Source: Hymenobacter canadensis (GTDB lineage: Bacteria > Bacteroidota > Bacteroidia > Cytophagales > Hymenobacteraceae). From it: a DNA stretch of 64,000 nucleotides. The stretch lies in NCBI RefSeq assembly GCF_027359925.1, contig NZ_CP114767.1:992001-1056000 (forward strand), written 5' to 3'. The notes under the pieces are model-generated. The model was not told the origin of the DNA. It made no database searches and saw only the letters and a program-made list of their open reading frames with translations. Each line of letters opens with the position of its first letter. The stretch's first letter is position 1. Made by a program: the position numbers and the translations under genes. Shown here piece after piece: positions 17,683 through 26,409 of this stretch.

Positions 17683-18090
17683 GGGTGCACTTTCCGGGGG
17701 GTGAGAAAAACGGAGCGTGCAATAGGTGTGTCAGGCTAACTGACCTGCCCCAATCAGGCAGGTCAATCAGATGGTATAGAGAGCAGATATAAGGGCAAAA
17801 AGCAGACACATGAAGCCAGACCACTTTTCACGATGAAAGATAACGACAAACAGCCTTCAGGCAAAAATACTATTCATTGAATATTCTAGAAATTGGATTA
17901 GTCTTGCAAGCACGAGTGATTGTCAGGTAGTTGAAGGCACGACGATAAACTAATCTGAAGCAGGCAAAAAGGCGAGGCCGGCCCAAAAAGAGAATCCCCG
18001 GCTGCGGCAGCCAGGGATTCTTTATAAAAGCAAAATACTGCAGCCGTAAAACGAGGGTAACTCCGCCGCCGGATCGTACACGGCGGCTGG
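17683..18090. other. Intergenic region between the TonB receptor and the aminotransferase
   Basis: About 400 bp, AT-rich near 17820-17900. It probably carries the promoter of the TonB receptor gene (minus strand), although no exact TAnnTTTG was found, and the terminator of the aminotransferase gene at its right side. No gene was seen. Confidence 0.4.
17984..18025 (-). terminator. Terminator of the aminotransferase gene
   Basis: AGAATCCCCGGCTGC pairs with GCAGCCAGGGATTCT with one mismatch. On the minus strand the hairpin is followed by CTTTTTGG, a reasonable T-tract for the gene ending at 18091. Confidence 0.7.
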
Positions 18091-19347
18091 CTACCGCAGC
18101 GCGTCCAGGGCAGCCCGCAGGCGGGGCAGGGCCGCCTCAATTGACTCCAGCGAGGCCCCGCCCACCGACATGCGGAACCACGGCGCCGTGCCAGCGGTGC
18201 CGAAGGCACTGAACGGCACCAGCGCCAGCCCGGCGTCGCTGATCAGGTAGGAAGTCAGCTCCTTGGTGGTGCTGAGTACCTGGCCGGCCGGCGTGGTTTT
18301 GCCCAGCACGTCGAGGCGGGCCGTGAGGTAGATGGCCCCCATCGGCACCATGGAATCGACGGGGTAGCCGGCGGCTTTCAGCTCCTGCAGGCCTGCGTGC
18401 AGCGTTTCGAGGCTGCGCTGAATCTTCTCCTTAAACTCGCCGATGAAGCCATCGACGGCCGGGGTGTTGGGCAGGAACTTGGCGGTAGCCACCTGCTCGG
18501 CCTTGGGGGCCCAGGCGCCCACGTGCCCAAGAATAGCCTTCATCTTATCAATCACCACGGCCGGCCCGAACGCATAGCCCACCCGCACGCCGGTGGCGGC
18601 TAGGCACTTCGAGATGCCGTCGATGTACACCACATAGTCGCGCAGCTCGGGGCGCAGGTTCACGGGGTCGAAGTGCTCGGTCTGGCCGAAGGTGAGCATC
18701 CAGTAGATCTGGTCGTAGAGCAGGTAGAGCGGCTTTTCGCTAGGCTGGCGGCGCTGGTTTTCGGCCAGTACCAGGTCGCAGATGGCCAGCAGGTTGTCGC
18801 GGGTGAAAACGGTGCCGGTGGGGTTCAGCGGCGAGCATAGGGCCAGCAGCGTGGCGCCGGCCAGGTGCGGGGCCAGCTCCTCGGCCGTGGGCATAAAGTT
18901 ATTTTCGGGCAGGGTTTCCACCATCACCGGCTCGGCGCCCGAGAGGTGGCAGTAGTGGTTGTTGTTCCAGCTGGGCACCGGAAACACCACCCGGTCGCCG
19001 GGGTCCACGAGGGCCAGGTAGGTGGCGTAGATGAGCGGGCGCGAGCCGCCGGCCACCAGCACGTCGTTGGGGGAGTAGTCGAGGCCCAGGCGCTCCTTTG
19101 TGAAGGCCGTGGCGGCTTCGCGCAGGGCGGCCATGCCGTTGGCGGGCGGGTAGTTGGTGTGCCCGGCCTGGTAGGCGGCCGTAATTTCGGTTTCGAGCGC
19201 CGCCGGTATCGGGAAAATGGCGGGGTCGAAGTCGCCGATGGTCAGGTTGCAGATCTGCTCTCCCCGGCGGATCATGTCGTTTACTTCGTTGCCGATCTTA
19301 ATGATTTCGGAGCCGATGAGGCTGTCGGCCATGCGCGAAACTTGCAT
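18091..19347 (-). CDS. PLP-dependent class I/II aminotransferase
   Basis: 418 residues. The fold type I features are YPPANGMAALREA, SPLNPTGTVF (substrate-side Asn/Pro), LLYDQIYWML (cofactor Asp/Tyr) and the PLP lysine in IDGISKCLAATGVRVGYAF. The C-terminal WFRMSVGGASLE supplies the carboxylate-binding Arg. It belongs with aspartate/aromatic-type aminotransferases, and the amino donor cannot be assigned. ATG at 19347 (MQVSRMADSLIGSE) is preferred to an upstream in-frame start because a -7 element lies at 19369-19376. Confidence 0.85.
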   Translation of the reverse strand: MQVSRMADSLIGSEIIKIGNEVNDMIRRGEQICNLTIGDFDPAIFPIPAALETEITAAYQAGHTNYPPANGMAALREAATAFTKERLGLDYSPNDVLVAGGSRPLIYATYLALVDPGDRVVFPVPSWNNNHYCHLSGAEPVMVETLPENNFMPTAEELAPHLAGATLLALCSPLNPTGTVFTRDNLLAICDLVLAENQRRQPSEKPLYLLYDQIYWMLTFGQTEHFDPVNLRPELRDYVVYIDGISKCLAATGVRVGYAFGPAVVIDKMKAILGHVGAWAPKAEQVATAKFLPNTPAVDGFIGEFKEKIQRSLETLHAGLQELKAAGYPVDSMVPMGAIYLTARLDVLGKTTPAGQVLSTTKELTSYLISDAGLALVPFSAFGTAGTAPWFRMSVGGASLESIEAALPRLRAALDALR

Positions 19348-19368
19348 AGGAAGAAGGTTTTGGTCGGC

Positions 19369-19376
19369 CAAATATA
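19369..19376 (-). promoter_or_regulatory. -7 element TATATTTG for the aminotransferase gene
   Basis: TATATTTG on the minus strand matches TAnnTTTG, 22 bp before the ATG at 19347. Confidence 0.5.
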
Positions 19377-19442
19377 GAACCGTCGCGTTGGGAAATGCGC
19401 CGTGCCCGGCCAAATTTGCCCCACGCCCACCTGCCGGGCCAC

Positions 19443-20930
19443 TCAGCCTCCGTACACCGGCAGTGAGAAAGCAAAGCAGGTGCCTTCGCCTTCGCGGCTA
19501 TGCACGGTTAGCTCGCTGCCGTGCAGATGCACGATGCGGCGGGCAATGGCCAAACCCAGCCCCAGGCCGTCCTGTGTTTTGTCGCGCACCTGGTCGGAGC
19601 GGTAGAACCGGTCGAAGACGTGGGGCAGATCCTGGGGGGCAATGCCGCGGCCGGTATCCGTGACGAGCAGCGTCAGGCGCTGCTGGGCATCGGGCGCGGC
19701 CACCGTCACGAGCACCCGGCCGCCGGCGGGCGTATAGCGCAGGGCGTTGTCGAGCAGGTTCTGCAGCACCCGCTCAATGAGGCCGATGTCGGCGCAGGCG
19801 AAGGGCACGGCGGTGGGCCAGTGGGCTTCCAGCGCGATGGTGCGGGCCCGGGCTTCGGGTTCCAGCTTGAGCAGCACGTCCTGCACCAGCTCGGTCACGG
19901 AAAACGGCTCGGGGCGCGGCACCGTCTGGCGGGCCTCCAGCTTGCTCAGCTCAAACAGCTCCGACACCAGCCGCTTGAGGCTCTGCGTGTTCTTAAGGAT
20001 GGTGTGCAGGTAGCTTTGCCGCTCAGGCTCCGTGAGCAGGTGCTGCCTGAGCAGGATGGTTTCGGTGTAGCCCTCGATGCTGGCCAGCGGCGTGCGCAGG
20101 TCGTGGCTGATGTTGGCCACCAGCTCGCGCCGCAGCTCGTCGTTGCGGCGCAGTGCCGCCACCGACTCCTCGGTGCGGGCGGCCATGCCGTTGAAAGCCT
20201 CGGCCAGCTCAGCCAGCTCGTCGCCGGGTTGGATGCCTTCCACGCGGGCCGCGTAGTCGCCGGCGTGCAGGCGGCGCACGGCGGCCGAGAGGCGGTGCAG
20301 GTTTTTGGTGAGCAGCGAAATCAGCAGCACGCCCAGCACCAGCGTGGCCGCGCCGGCCAGCGCCAGCATCCGGAGCAGGCCGCCCACGATGTAGCTCTGC
20401 CGCCACGAGGTGGCGGCGTCGGGGGCGGGGCCGCCGCCCAGCGTGATGTAGAGGTAGCAGTGCAGCCGGCCGGTGCGCGTCACGAGGGGTACCACCGAAA
20501 AGGGGCGCGCCACGGCCGGGTGGCGCGGGTCGGTGCCGAAGATGGGCAGCGGCTGCCGGCCGGCCAGAAACGCCCGCACTGGCGGCATGGCCACGCGCGC
20601 GCTCTTCACCTCGTTGGGGGCCGCCGATGAGGTGAGAATCTGCCCATCAAGCCCCACCAGGTAGAGCTTGATGCTGGGGTTGATGGCCATAGCGGCCCCA
20701 AAAGTGCGCTGGAGCGTGGCCTGCGGTATTTCGTTGGTGGCAGAGTCGATCTGGAGCACCTGGGCCACGGAGGCAGCCAGGCTGCGGTTGTTGCGCTGCA
20801 GTTCCTCGGCCAGATACTGGTCGGTGCTTTGGGCCAGCAGCAGCACGTAGACCCCGCTCACGGCCAGCAGCAGCGCGCCCAGCAGCACCGACAGCCGCCC
20901 CTGCAGGCTATTGAGGTTCAGAAGTTTCAC
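19443..20930 (-). CDS. Membrane sensor histidine kinase
   Basis: 495 residues: a first transmembrane helix at about 12-32, a periplasmic sensor domain to about 180, a second helix near 187-208, a HAMP domain (about 210-265), HisKA with the intact box VANISHDLRTPLASIEGY, then a HATPase domain. Its N box is LQNLLDNALRYTP, G1 is DTGRGIAPQDL and G2 is GLGLGLAIARRIV. It is the classical EnvZ/BaeS-like layout. It lies downstream of an OmpR-type regulator, a barrel protein and a lipoprotein gene on the same strand, so these four probably form one operon. A large palindromic repeat separates it from the regulator gene. Confidence 0.9.
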   Translation of the reverse strand: MKLLNLNSLQGRLSVLLGALLLAVSGVYVLLLAQSTDQYLAEELQRNNRSLAASVAQVLQIDSATNEIPQATLQRTFGAAMAINPSIKLYLVGLDGQILTSSAAPNEVKSARVAMPPVRAFLAGRQPLPIFGTDPRHPAVARPFSVVPLVTRTGRLHCYLYITLGGGPAPDAATSWRQSYIVGGLLRMLALAGAATLVLGVLLISLLTKNLHRLSAAVRRLHAGDYAARVEGIQPGDELAELAEAFNGMAARTEESVAALRRNDELRRELVANISHDLRTPLASIEGYTETILLRQHLLTEPERQSYLHTILKNTQSLKRLVSELFELSKLEARQTVPRPEPFSVTELVQDVLLKLEPEARARTIALEAHWPTAVPFACADIGLIERVLQNLLDNALRYTPAGGRVLVTVAAPDAQQRLTLLVTDTGRGIAPQDLPHVFDRFYRSDQVRDKTQDGLGLGLAIARRIVHLHGSELTVHSREGEGTCFAFSLPVYGG

Positions 20931-20988
20931 CAGGCAGGGGGCGGGTTGTGGTGGAGAGTGGTCTGATTGAGGCTCGAACAGTAGATGC

Positions 20989-21115
20989 TCCGGTCCGGCG
21001 GCTTTTTCAGCCGTCGGGCGGGTCTTCGCCAGCTGATGTTGTTTGCCGAGAACGTCTTGTCGAAGGTCGTTCTATCGACAACCGGCCCGACGGCTGAAAA
21101 AGCCGCCGGACCGGA
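20989..21115. repeat. Long inverted repeat between regulator and kinase genes (family C)
   Basis: Arms of 31 bp, 20989-21019 and 21085-21115, are perfect complements. They contain GGTCCGGCGGCTTTTTCAGC in the left arm, with a 65-bp loop. Pairing extends 3 bp further after one mismatch. In the transcript this would fold into a very stable hairpin between the response regulator and kinase coding regions, and may lower kinase expression relative to the regulator. Confidence 0.9.
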
Positions 21116-21166
21116 CCGTTCAGCGTACGCACACCTATCACGTCGAAGCCGCTTCAAGATACTGAA

Positions 21167-21886
21167 TCACTGGCCCAGCTGGTCGTTGAGCTTGTAGCCC
21201 ACGCCCCACACCGTCAGCACGTACTCGGGGTTGGCGGCGTCGCGCTCAATCTTGATGCGCAGGCGGTTGATGTGCGAGTTGACGGTGTGCTCGTAGCCGG
21301 AGTAGGAGTAGCCCCAGATCTGGTCGAGGAGCTGGGTGCGCGAATAGGGGCGGCCGGGGTGGCGCAGTAGCAGCGCCAGCAGGTCAAACTCCTTGGCCGT
21401 CAGCTCCACGGCCCGCTCATCGACACTGACGCGGCGCAACCCCAGATCCAGCAGCAACCCGCCCTGCCGGAAGCGCCCGGCGGCCCCGCCCGCGAAGCCC
21501 GGCTCCTTGTCGGGGGCCGAGCGGCGCAGGCGGGCTTTTACCCGCGCCAGCAACTCCCGCACGCTGAACGGCTTGGTCAGGTAGTCGTCGGCCCCCAGGT
21601 CGAGGGCCAGCACTTTGTCGAGCTCCTCAGCCTTGCTGGTCAGCATCAGAATGGGCGTGCTCACCTGCTGGGCCCGGATGCGGCGGCACACCTCTATGCC
21701 GTTGAGGCCGGGCAGCATGATGTCGAGAATGATGACGTCGAACTGGCCTTCGGTGGCCTGCCGCAGTCCTTCCAGGCCGTTGGGCGTGATTTCGCAGTCG
21801 CAGTCGATGTCGCGCAGGTTCACCCGCAGCAGGTTGGCAATGTCGGCGTCGTCTTCGATGATGAGGGCGCGGGTGGCGGCGGGCAT
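21167..21886 (-). CDS. OmpR/PhoB-type response regulator
   Basis: 239 residues. Receiver domain with acidic pair EDD at 11-13, phospho-acceptor Asp55 in IILDIMLPG, Thr in LMLTSKAEE and Lys in YLTKPFSV. The C-terminal winged helix (about 135-235) shows LTAKEFDLLALLLRHPG, DQIWGYSYSGYEHTVNSHI and VWGVGYKL. It acts as the partner of the kinase encoded downstream. ATG at 21886 is used; the upstream open frame lacks family similarity. It starts 65 bp after the upstream barrel-protein gene. Confidence 0.92.
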   Translation of the reverse strand: MPAATRALIIEDDADIANLLRVNLRDIDCDCEITPNGLEGLRQATEGQFDVIILDIMLPGLNGIEVCRRIRAQQVSTPILMLTSKAEELDKVLALDLGADDYLTKPFSVRELLARVKARLRRSAPDKEPGFAGGAAGRFRQGGLLLDLGLRRVSVDERAVELTAKEFDLLALLLRHPGRPYSRTQLLDQIWGYSYSGYEHTVNSHINRLRIKIERDAANPEYVLTVWGVGYKLNDQLGQ

Positions 21887-21950
21887 GAGGCAGGGGAATA
21901 CGGGGGAACCAACCGGAAAGTAACACGAAACCAGCGAGCTGGGCCCGGCG

Positions 21951-22811
21951 CTACCACTCAAACGCCACGCCGGCTGTGGGCTGGATGCCGGTGTACACGT
22001 TGCGCAACCGCCCGAAGCCACCTGCCGCGTTGAGCGTGCCCCACCAGTGCTTGCTGAACGCGTAGTTCACCCCCAGCGAAAAAGAGGAATACGCCACACC
22101 CTCGCCCAGCCCGATACTGGCCAGCCGGTCAGGGCTGGGGGCGCGCACGTTGTCGAGGGTGCGCACGGCGGCCGTCAGCCAAGCGTGGCCGAGCTGGTAG
22201 CCCACCTCGGCCCCGTAGGTGTACTGGCTGGTGAAACCCCGCGTACGCTGGTTGTAGCCGGCATCGAGGGTGATGTAGGCGGGCAGGCGCGGGGCCAGGC
22301 TGTGCGACAGCGCCGCCCGGGCCCACACGTTCCACTCGCCGTCGCCGGTGGGCAGCGCAATGGTTTGGCGCGGGTCCTGGCGGTTGCGGCCGCGGGCATC
22401 GGCGTTGCCTGTGGGCGCCTCCACGGCCACGCCCACCGCCAGCGGCCACGCGCCGCGCAGCAGCCCGTAGCGCACCCCCAGCTGCACGTCGCCGAAGCCC
22501 TGAGTGGGGGTGGCCGTCACGAACTCGGCCCGCCGGTACACGGGCGTGTTGAGCACCACTTCCCAGCGGTCCGTCAGCCCGTACTCGGCGTAGAGGCTGG
22601 CCACCTGCTGCCGGAACCGCGCCGTTTCGATGGTGCCGCCGCCCAGCGGGTGGTAGCTGGTGGTACTGACAGTGGTAAGCCCGATTTTGGCGTAGCCACC
22701 GCCCTGCGCGCGGGTCCAGCCGCCGCCGGCCCGGGCCACGGGCGCGGCCAGCAGCACGGCTACGCCCGTCGCCCAGACGGAAAGCACACATTTTCGGAGC
22801 ACAGAACTCAT
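21951..22811 (-). CDS. Outer-membrane beta-barrel protein (transporter-like)
   Basis: 286 residues. A signal peptide (MSSVLRKCVLSVWATGVAVL through APVARA) is followed by alternating amphipathic strands: LYAEYGLTDRWEVVLNTPVY, GFGDVQLGVRYGLL, GVAVEAPTGNADAR, and a C-terminus ending in Trp. It resembles the barrel family annotated as transporter or phenol-degradation MetA-like in other genomes. Ligand is unknown. Its start overlaps the stop codon of the lipoprotein gene by 4 bp (ATGA), indicating translational coupling, and a two-component system follows. Confidence 0.7.
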   Translation of the reverse strand: MSSVLRKCVLSVWATGVAVLLAAPVARAGGGWTRAQGGGYAKIGLTTVSTTSYHPLGGGTIETARFRQQVASLYAEYGLTDRWEVVLNTPVYRRAEFVTATPTQGFGDVQLGVRYGLLRGAWPLAVGVAVEAPTGNADARGRNRQDPRQTIALPTGDGEWNVWARAALSHSLAPRLPAYITLDAGYNQRTRGFTSQYTYGAEVGYQLGHAWLTAAVRTLDNVRAPSPDRLASIGLGEGVAYSSFSLGVNYAFSKHWWGTLNAAGGFGRLRNVYTGIQPTAGVAFEW

Positions 22812-23263
22812 TGGAGCGGTGCGGCGCCGAAATTGATTTCCGCCGTTTCGCAGTAGAACACGATGTGCGAGAAGCCGGCCGAGCTGCCATCGAGCCGCAG
22901 AAACTGCTGGCCGTTTTTGTTGACGAAGCCCACGGCCTTCACGTTGGTGGCCGCCGCCGTGCGCTGCGCCCCGATGCGGGTATCGGCCTTGGCTAGGTAT
23001 ATCGTGACGGTGCCAGTATGAAAATCCGACGTGAAATCCATGTTGAGCTGCACGAATTCCTGGTTCTGGCCGTCGCGCACCAGCGCCAGCGTGCCACGGG
23101 TGGGCGTGCCGTTCTGGGGCGTGATGGTGCCGGTTTTCAATGACGTCAGGGCGCCTACCGGGTCGGGCGTGGAAATGGTCTGGGGCTCGGGGTCGTCGTT
23201 GGAGCAGGCGCTGAACAGGGTCGGCGCCAGGCACAGCAGCAGGATGGCAAGAGGCTTTTTCAT
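22808..23263 (-). CDS. DM13-like domain lipoprotein
   Basis: 151 residues with a lipobox LFSAC giving lipidation at about Cys20. The remainder resembles a DM13 domain: LKTGTITPQNGTPTRGTLAL, NMDFTSDFHTGTVTIYLAK and a C-terminal HIVFYCETAEINFGAAPL with a lone Cys. DM13 domains are proposed redox/electron-transfer modules found in cell-surface proteins. The identification is by eye and moderate. It is the first gene of a four-gene minus-strand operon with a barrel protein and a two-component system, so surface sensing or metal/redox homeostasis is plausible but unproven. Confidence 0.6.
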   Translation of the reverse strand: MKKPLAILLLCLAPTLFSACSNDDPEPQTISTPDPVGALTSLKTGTITPQNGTPTRGTLALVRDGQNQEFVQLNMDFTSDFHTGTVTIYLAKADTRIGAQRTAAATNVKAVGFVNKNGQQFLRLDGSSAGFSHIVFYCETAEINFGAAPLQ

Positions 23264-23455
23264 GATGAGTGTGCGGGTTGGTGAATGAAAAACGAAACCT
23301 TCTGCTGCAAAGAAGTCCGCTGTCCGTCACAGAAGTATCACGAACGCTGAATATATGCCGGCTAGGCTCCGGGCTGAAGGCCAGCTGAGGCGGTCTGCCG
23401 CGAACCAAGGCGCCGTTTCGTAAACTTGCGGCTCGCTTTTGTTGTCACTGACTTG

Positions 23456-23878
23456 ATGCTTCACCTCACTATATCTGGCCTGGAGGCCCTGCCTGCCGCC
23501 GCCGCCCAGGTCCGCGACGCGCTGCGCGGCCACTCCATCGTGTGCTTCGAAGGCGAGATGGGGGCCGGCAAAACCACGTTCATCAAGGCCCTGTGCGCCA
23601 GCCTGGGCGTGCCTGAGGACGAGGTCAGCAGCCCCACGTTTTCGCTGGTAAACGAATACCGCGACGCCCGCAATCAGCCCATCTACCACTTCGACTTCTA
23701 CCGCCTCAACCACCCCGGCGAGGCCGAAGATATTGGGGCGTTGGAGTACTTCGATTCCGGCTATCTTTGCCTGATAGAGTGGCCCAGCTGCATTGAGGCG
23801 CTGCTGCCACCCGAACGACTACTCATCACGCTCACCGTCACCGGACCCTCATCAAGGGAATTAGTAATTAGTAATTGA
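23456..23878 (+). CDS. tsaE: tRNA threonylcarbamoyladenosine biosynthesis ATPase TsaE
   Basis: 140 residues. The P-loop GEMGAGKTTFIKAL, the SSPTFSLVNEY motif and the YHFDFYRL Walker B-like region are diagnostic, with IEWPSCIEALLP after. TsaE is the ATPase of the TsaBDE complex that makes t6A37 in tRNAs reading ANN codons. ATG at 23456 fits the family; an in-frame TTG lies at 23426. The last residues (LVISN) and the stop are encoded by an AT-rich palindromic repeat that begins inside the gene, so the C-terminal tail is repeat-derived. Confidence 0.92.
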   Translation: MLHLTISGLEALPAAAAQVRDALRGHSIVCFEGEMGAGKTTFIKALCASLGVPEDEVSSPTFSLVNEYRDARNQPIYHFDFYRLNHPGEAEDIGALEYFDSGYLCLIEWPSCIEALLPPERLLITLTVTGPSSRELVISN

Positions 23879-23957
23879 TAATGAGAAATTTGAGGGTTTG
23901 GCCTGGGCCGGCCGTCGGAAAATCATTGCTAATTGTTCATTACTAATTACTAATTAA
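23860..23957. repeat. AT-rich inverted repeat pair (family D) at the tsaE 3' end
   Basis: AATTAGTAATTAGTAATT at the left is repeated in inverted orientation near 23939-23956, with a GC-rich spacer. The left arm contains the tsaE stop codon. A related AGAAGTA/TACTTCT-type pair is at 35491-35634. Confidence 0.7.
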
Positions 23958-23963
23958 ATCATT

Positions 23964-25190
23964 ATGCCCGACGCAGTACCCCCCGGATTCGAGTCGCTGG
24001 CTACGGGCCGCGCCTACTTCACGCAGGAATCCATGCTGGCTGTGGAAACCCGGAAGCGCAAGCTTTTTATCGGGTTGCCGCGCGAAACGTCGTTGCAGGA
24101 AAACCGCATCTGCCTCACGCCCGAGGCCGTGAAGCATCTGGTGGAGGAAGGCCACGAAATCATCATGGAAAGCGGGGCCGGGGAGCCCAGCAAGTACTCC
24201 GACCACAACTACTCCGAGGCCGGTGCCACCATTGCCTACTCGCAGAAGGAAGTCTACGAGGCCGACCTCATCCTGAAAGTAGCCCCGCCTACCCACGACG
24301 AAATCGAGTTCCTGCACGCCAACCAGACCCTGATTTCGGCCCTGCAGTTCGGCACGCTCACCTCGGAATATGTCATGGCCCTCACCCGCAAGAAGGTGAA
24401 TGCCATCAGCTTCGAGCTGATCAAGGACCCCAGCGGGGCCCGGCCGGTGGTGCGCGCCATGAGCGAAATTGCAGGCTCCACCGTCATGCTGATTGCGGCC
24501 GAGTACCTGGCGCGCTCCAACGAGGGCAAGGGCATCATTCTAGGCGGCATCACGGGCGTGCCGCCGTCGCAGGTCGTGATTCTGGGGGCTGGCACGGTGG
24601 CCGAGTACGCCGCCCGCGCTGCCACCGGCCTGGGCGCCGAGGTGAAGGTATTCGACAACCACCTCTACAAGCTGCGCCGCCTCAAGCAAAACCTGGGCAC
24701 CCAGCTCTACACCAGCACCCTCGACACGTTTGCGCTCAGCCAGCAACTGCGCCGCGCCGATGTGGTGATTGGGGCTCTCAACGCCGAAGAAGGGCGCGTG
24801 CCGTTCATGGTGCCCGAAAGCATGGTGGCCAGCATGGCGCCCGGCTCGGTCATCATCGACGTGAGCATCGACCAGGGCGGCTGCTTCGAAACCAGTGAGA
24901 TGACCAGCCACAGCAAGCCTGTCTTCCGCAAGTACGACGTGATTCATTACTGCGTGCCCAACATTGCGAGCCGTGTGCCGCGCACGGCCACCAACGCGTT
25001 GAGCAACATTTTCACACCCATTCTGCAGGAAATCAGCCAGCACGGCGGCATCAATGAGGTGCTGTTCACGAATGAGCACTTCCGCAGTGGCGTGTATATC
25101 TACAAAGGCTCGCTCACCAACGCCACCATCGCCAAGCGCTTCAACATGCGCTATAAGGAGCTGGGTCTGATGATTGCCGTGCGCAACTAA
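23964..25190 (+). CDS. ald: Alanine dehydrogenase
   Basis: 408 residues. N-terminal substrate-binding features IGLPRETSLQENRICLTPEAV and VEEGHEIIMESGAG, LILKVAPP, then the NAD domain with VVILGAGTVAEYAARAATGLG and VIIDVSIDQGGCFETS identify the AlaDH/PNT family. Ald interconverts alanine and pyruvate plus ammonia. The N-terminal 30 residues precede the canonical start of E. coli-type enzymes, as is usual in this phylum, which has PDAVPPGFESLA-like leaders. It follows tsaE after an AT-rich inverted repeat and ends with its own terminator. Confidence 0.9.
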   Translation: MPDAVPPGFESLATGRAYFTQESMLAVETRKRKLFIGLPRETSLQENRICLTPEAVKHLVEEGHEIIMESGAGEPSKYSDHNYSEAGATIAYSQKEVYEADLILKVAPPTHDEIEFLHANQTLISALQFGTLTSEYVMALTRKKVNAISFELIKDPSGARPVVRAMSEIAGSTVMLIAAEYLARSNEGKGIILGGITGVPPSQVVILGAGTVAEYAARAATGLGAEVKVFDNHLYKLRRLKQNLGTQLYTSTLDTFALSQQLRRADVVIGALNAEEGRVPFMVPESMVASMAPGSVIIDVSIDQGGCFETSEMTSHSKPVFRKYDVIHYCVPNIASRVPRTATNALSNIFTPILQEISQHGGINEVLFTNEHFRSGVYIYKGSLTNATIAKRFNMRYKELGLMIAVRN

Positions 25191-25242
25191 GACCACGGAT
25201 TAGCACAGATTTTTCACGGATTTTGTGGACGATTCGGTAAGT

Positions 25243-25275
25243 TGAGGGCCTGCGCTAAAGCGCGGGCTCTTTTCA
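25243..25275 (+). terminator. Terminator of ald
   Basis: GAGGGCCTGCGC and GCGCGGGCTC form an imperfect stem with a TAAA loop followed by TTTTC. Confidence 0.55.
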
Positions 25276-25383
25276 TTTGAGAGCTACCTGGTGCGAATAT
25301 TGCACGGAGCTGTTTGTTGCTTTCGCTGCTTGTTTTCGGTGGCTGGTTTATAATGTTGCTGATCTACTTCTCCCTTATTTCCT

Positions 25384-25896
25384 ATGACCAGACTTTACTT
25401 ATCGGCTACTGCCATGCTGTGGCTGGCCGCTGGCACGGTTGGTTTCGCGCAAAGCCTTGCTGCCGCTGAGCCCAGGGCCGCTGAACCTGCTGCCGCACCC
25501 GTGGTCCATTCCGGGCTGAGTACCGCCCGCTACGACCGTTCGGATACCTTGCGGGCGGTGCAGCACCTGTTCATGCAGCGTTCCGGAGCTACCCGCGGCT
25601 GGCTGCAGGCGGGCGCGGGCATTGTGGCCACCGCCGCCGTCAAGAAAACTGCCCTTGCGGTGTCAAACGTAAAGAAAGCCGACAAGCACTATTACCAGAA
25701 CCAACAGCAGGAGGCTAACGGCGACCTGGTGATGGGCGGGCTGATGGCCGGTTACGGCCTGTTTCGGCTGAGTCGGTTCGGGCCGCAGCAGTACCAGCGC
25801 GTAACCGAAGCCTACGCGCAGGGAACTCCGCTGCCACCATACCTGACGCGCCGGCTGAAAACGAAGTATTTCCGGTTGCTGCCTATTGCCCGATGA
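25384..25896 (+). CDS. Exported protein of unknown function
   Basis: 170 residues with a signal peptide ending at about GFAQS (residue 24). The mature part has an Ala/Glu/Pro-rich start, then a short hydrophobic GWLQAGAGIVATAAV segment and a Gly-rich GDLVMGGLMAGYGLFRLSRF segment that could be membrane-associated hairpins. No family was recognised. It overlaps the following gene by 4 bp (ATGA), so the two are probably co-translated. No clear promoter element was seen. Confidence 0.6.
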   Translation: MTRLYLSATAMLWLAAGTVGFAQSLAAAEPRAAEPAAAPVVHSGLSTARYDRSDTLRAVQHLFMQRSGATRGWLQAGAGIVATAAVKKTALAVSNVKKADKHYYQNQQQEANGDLVMGGLMAGYGLFRLSRFGPQQYQRVTEAYAQGTPLPPYLTRRLKTKYFRLLPIAR

Positions 25897-26393
25897 GCCC
25901 CAAGCTTCAGCCGACCCTGCTGCGCCGCTGGTTAACCCGCCTGGAGCTGGTGGCCGTGGTGGGCACGTGGCTGTATGTGCTGGGCCGCACGCTATTGACT
26001 GAGGGAGACTACCGCTACGTGGGCCGGCTGCCGGCCGGGCCGGAAGGGTGGATGTTCACCTTGTATCAAGCCAACGAGTTCGACTGGACGACGGCCGTGG
26101 ACTATGAACTGAGCTACCGCGGCGAGCGGCAGACCGGGCCTTACCTGCTGGTGGGCAGCACCGAATTGGCCCGCATCACTGATTTCCAGGCCGGGCAATG
26201 CGGGCCGATTCTGTACCTGGCATACGATTCTTACGATTCCACCCGCCGGGTCGGAGCCTTCTACGATACCCGCTGGCGCCCTGGTTATTACGATTCTCTG
26301 AGATTTTACGGCTCCTTTCGCCAGCACCGACAAATTTACTCCCTCTTGCTGGAGCAAGTGCAGCAGTGCCGCCCGGAATTGCAGCTGCCCTGA
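25893..26393 (+). CDS. Membrane-anchored protein of unknown function
   Basis: 166 residues. One transmembrane helix near 17-33 (LELVAVVGTWLYVLGRTLL) follows a basic N-terminus, and the remainder is a Tyr-rich soluble domain. No recognised motif. The 4-bp overlap with the exported protein upstream indicates a two-gene unit; both may act in the envelope. It converges with the flavin reductase gene 16 bp away. Confidence 0.6.
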   Translation: MSPKLQPTLLRRWLTRLELVAVVGTWLYVLGRTLLTEGDYRYVGRLPAGPEGWMFTLYQANEFDWTTAVDYELSYRGERQTGPYLLVGSTELARITDFQAGQCGPILYLAYDSYDSTRRVGAFYDTRWRPGYYDSLRFYGSFRQHRQIYSLLLEQVQQCRPELQLP

Positions 26394-26409
26394 TCTTGGT
26401 GCGCGGCGT

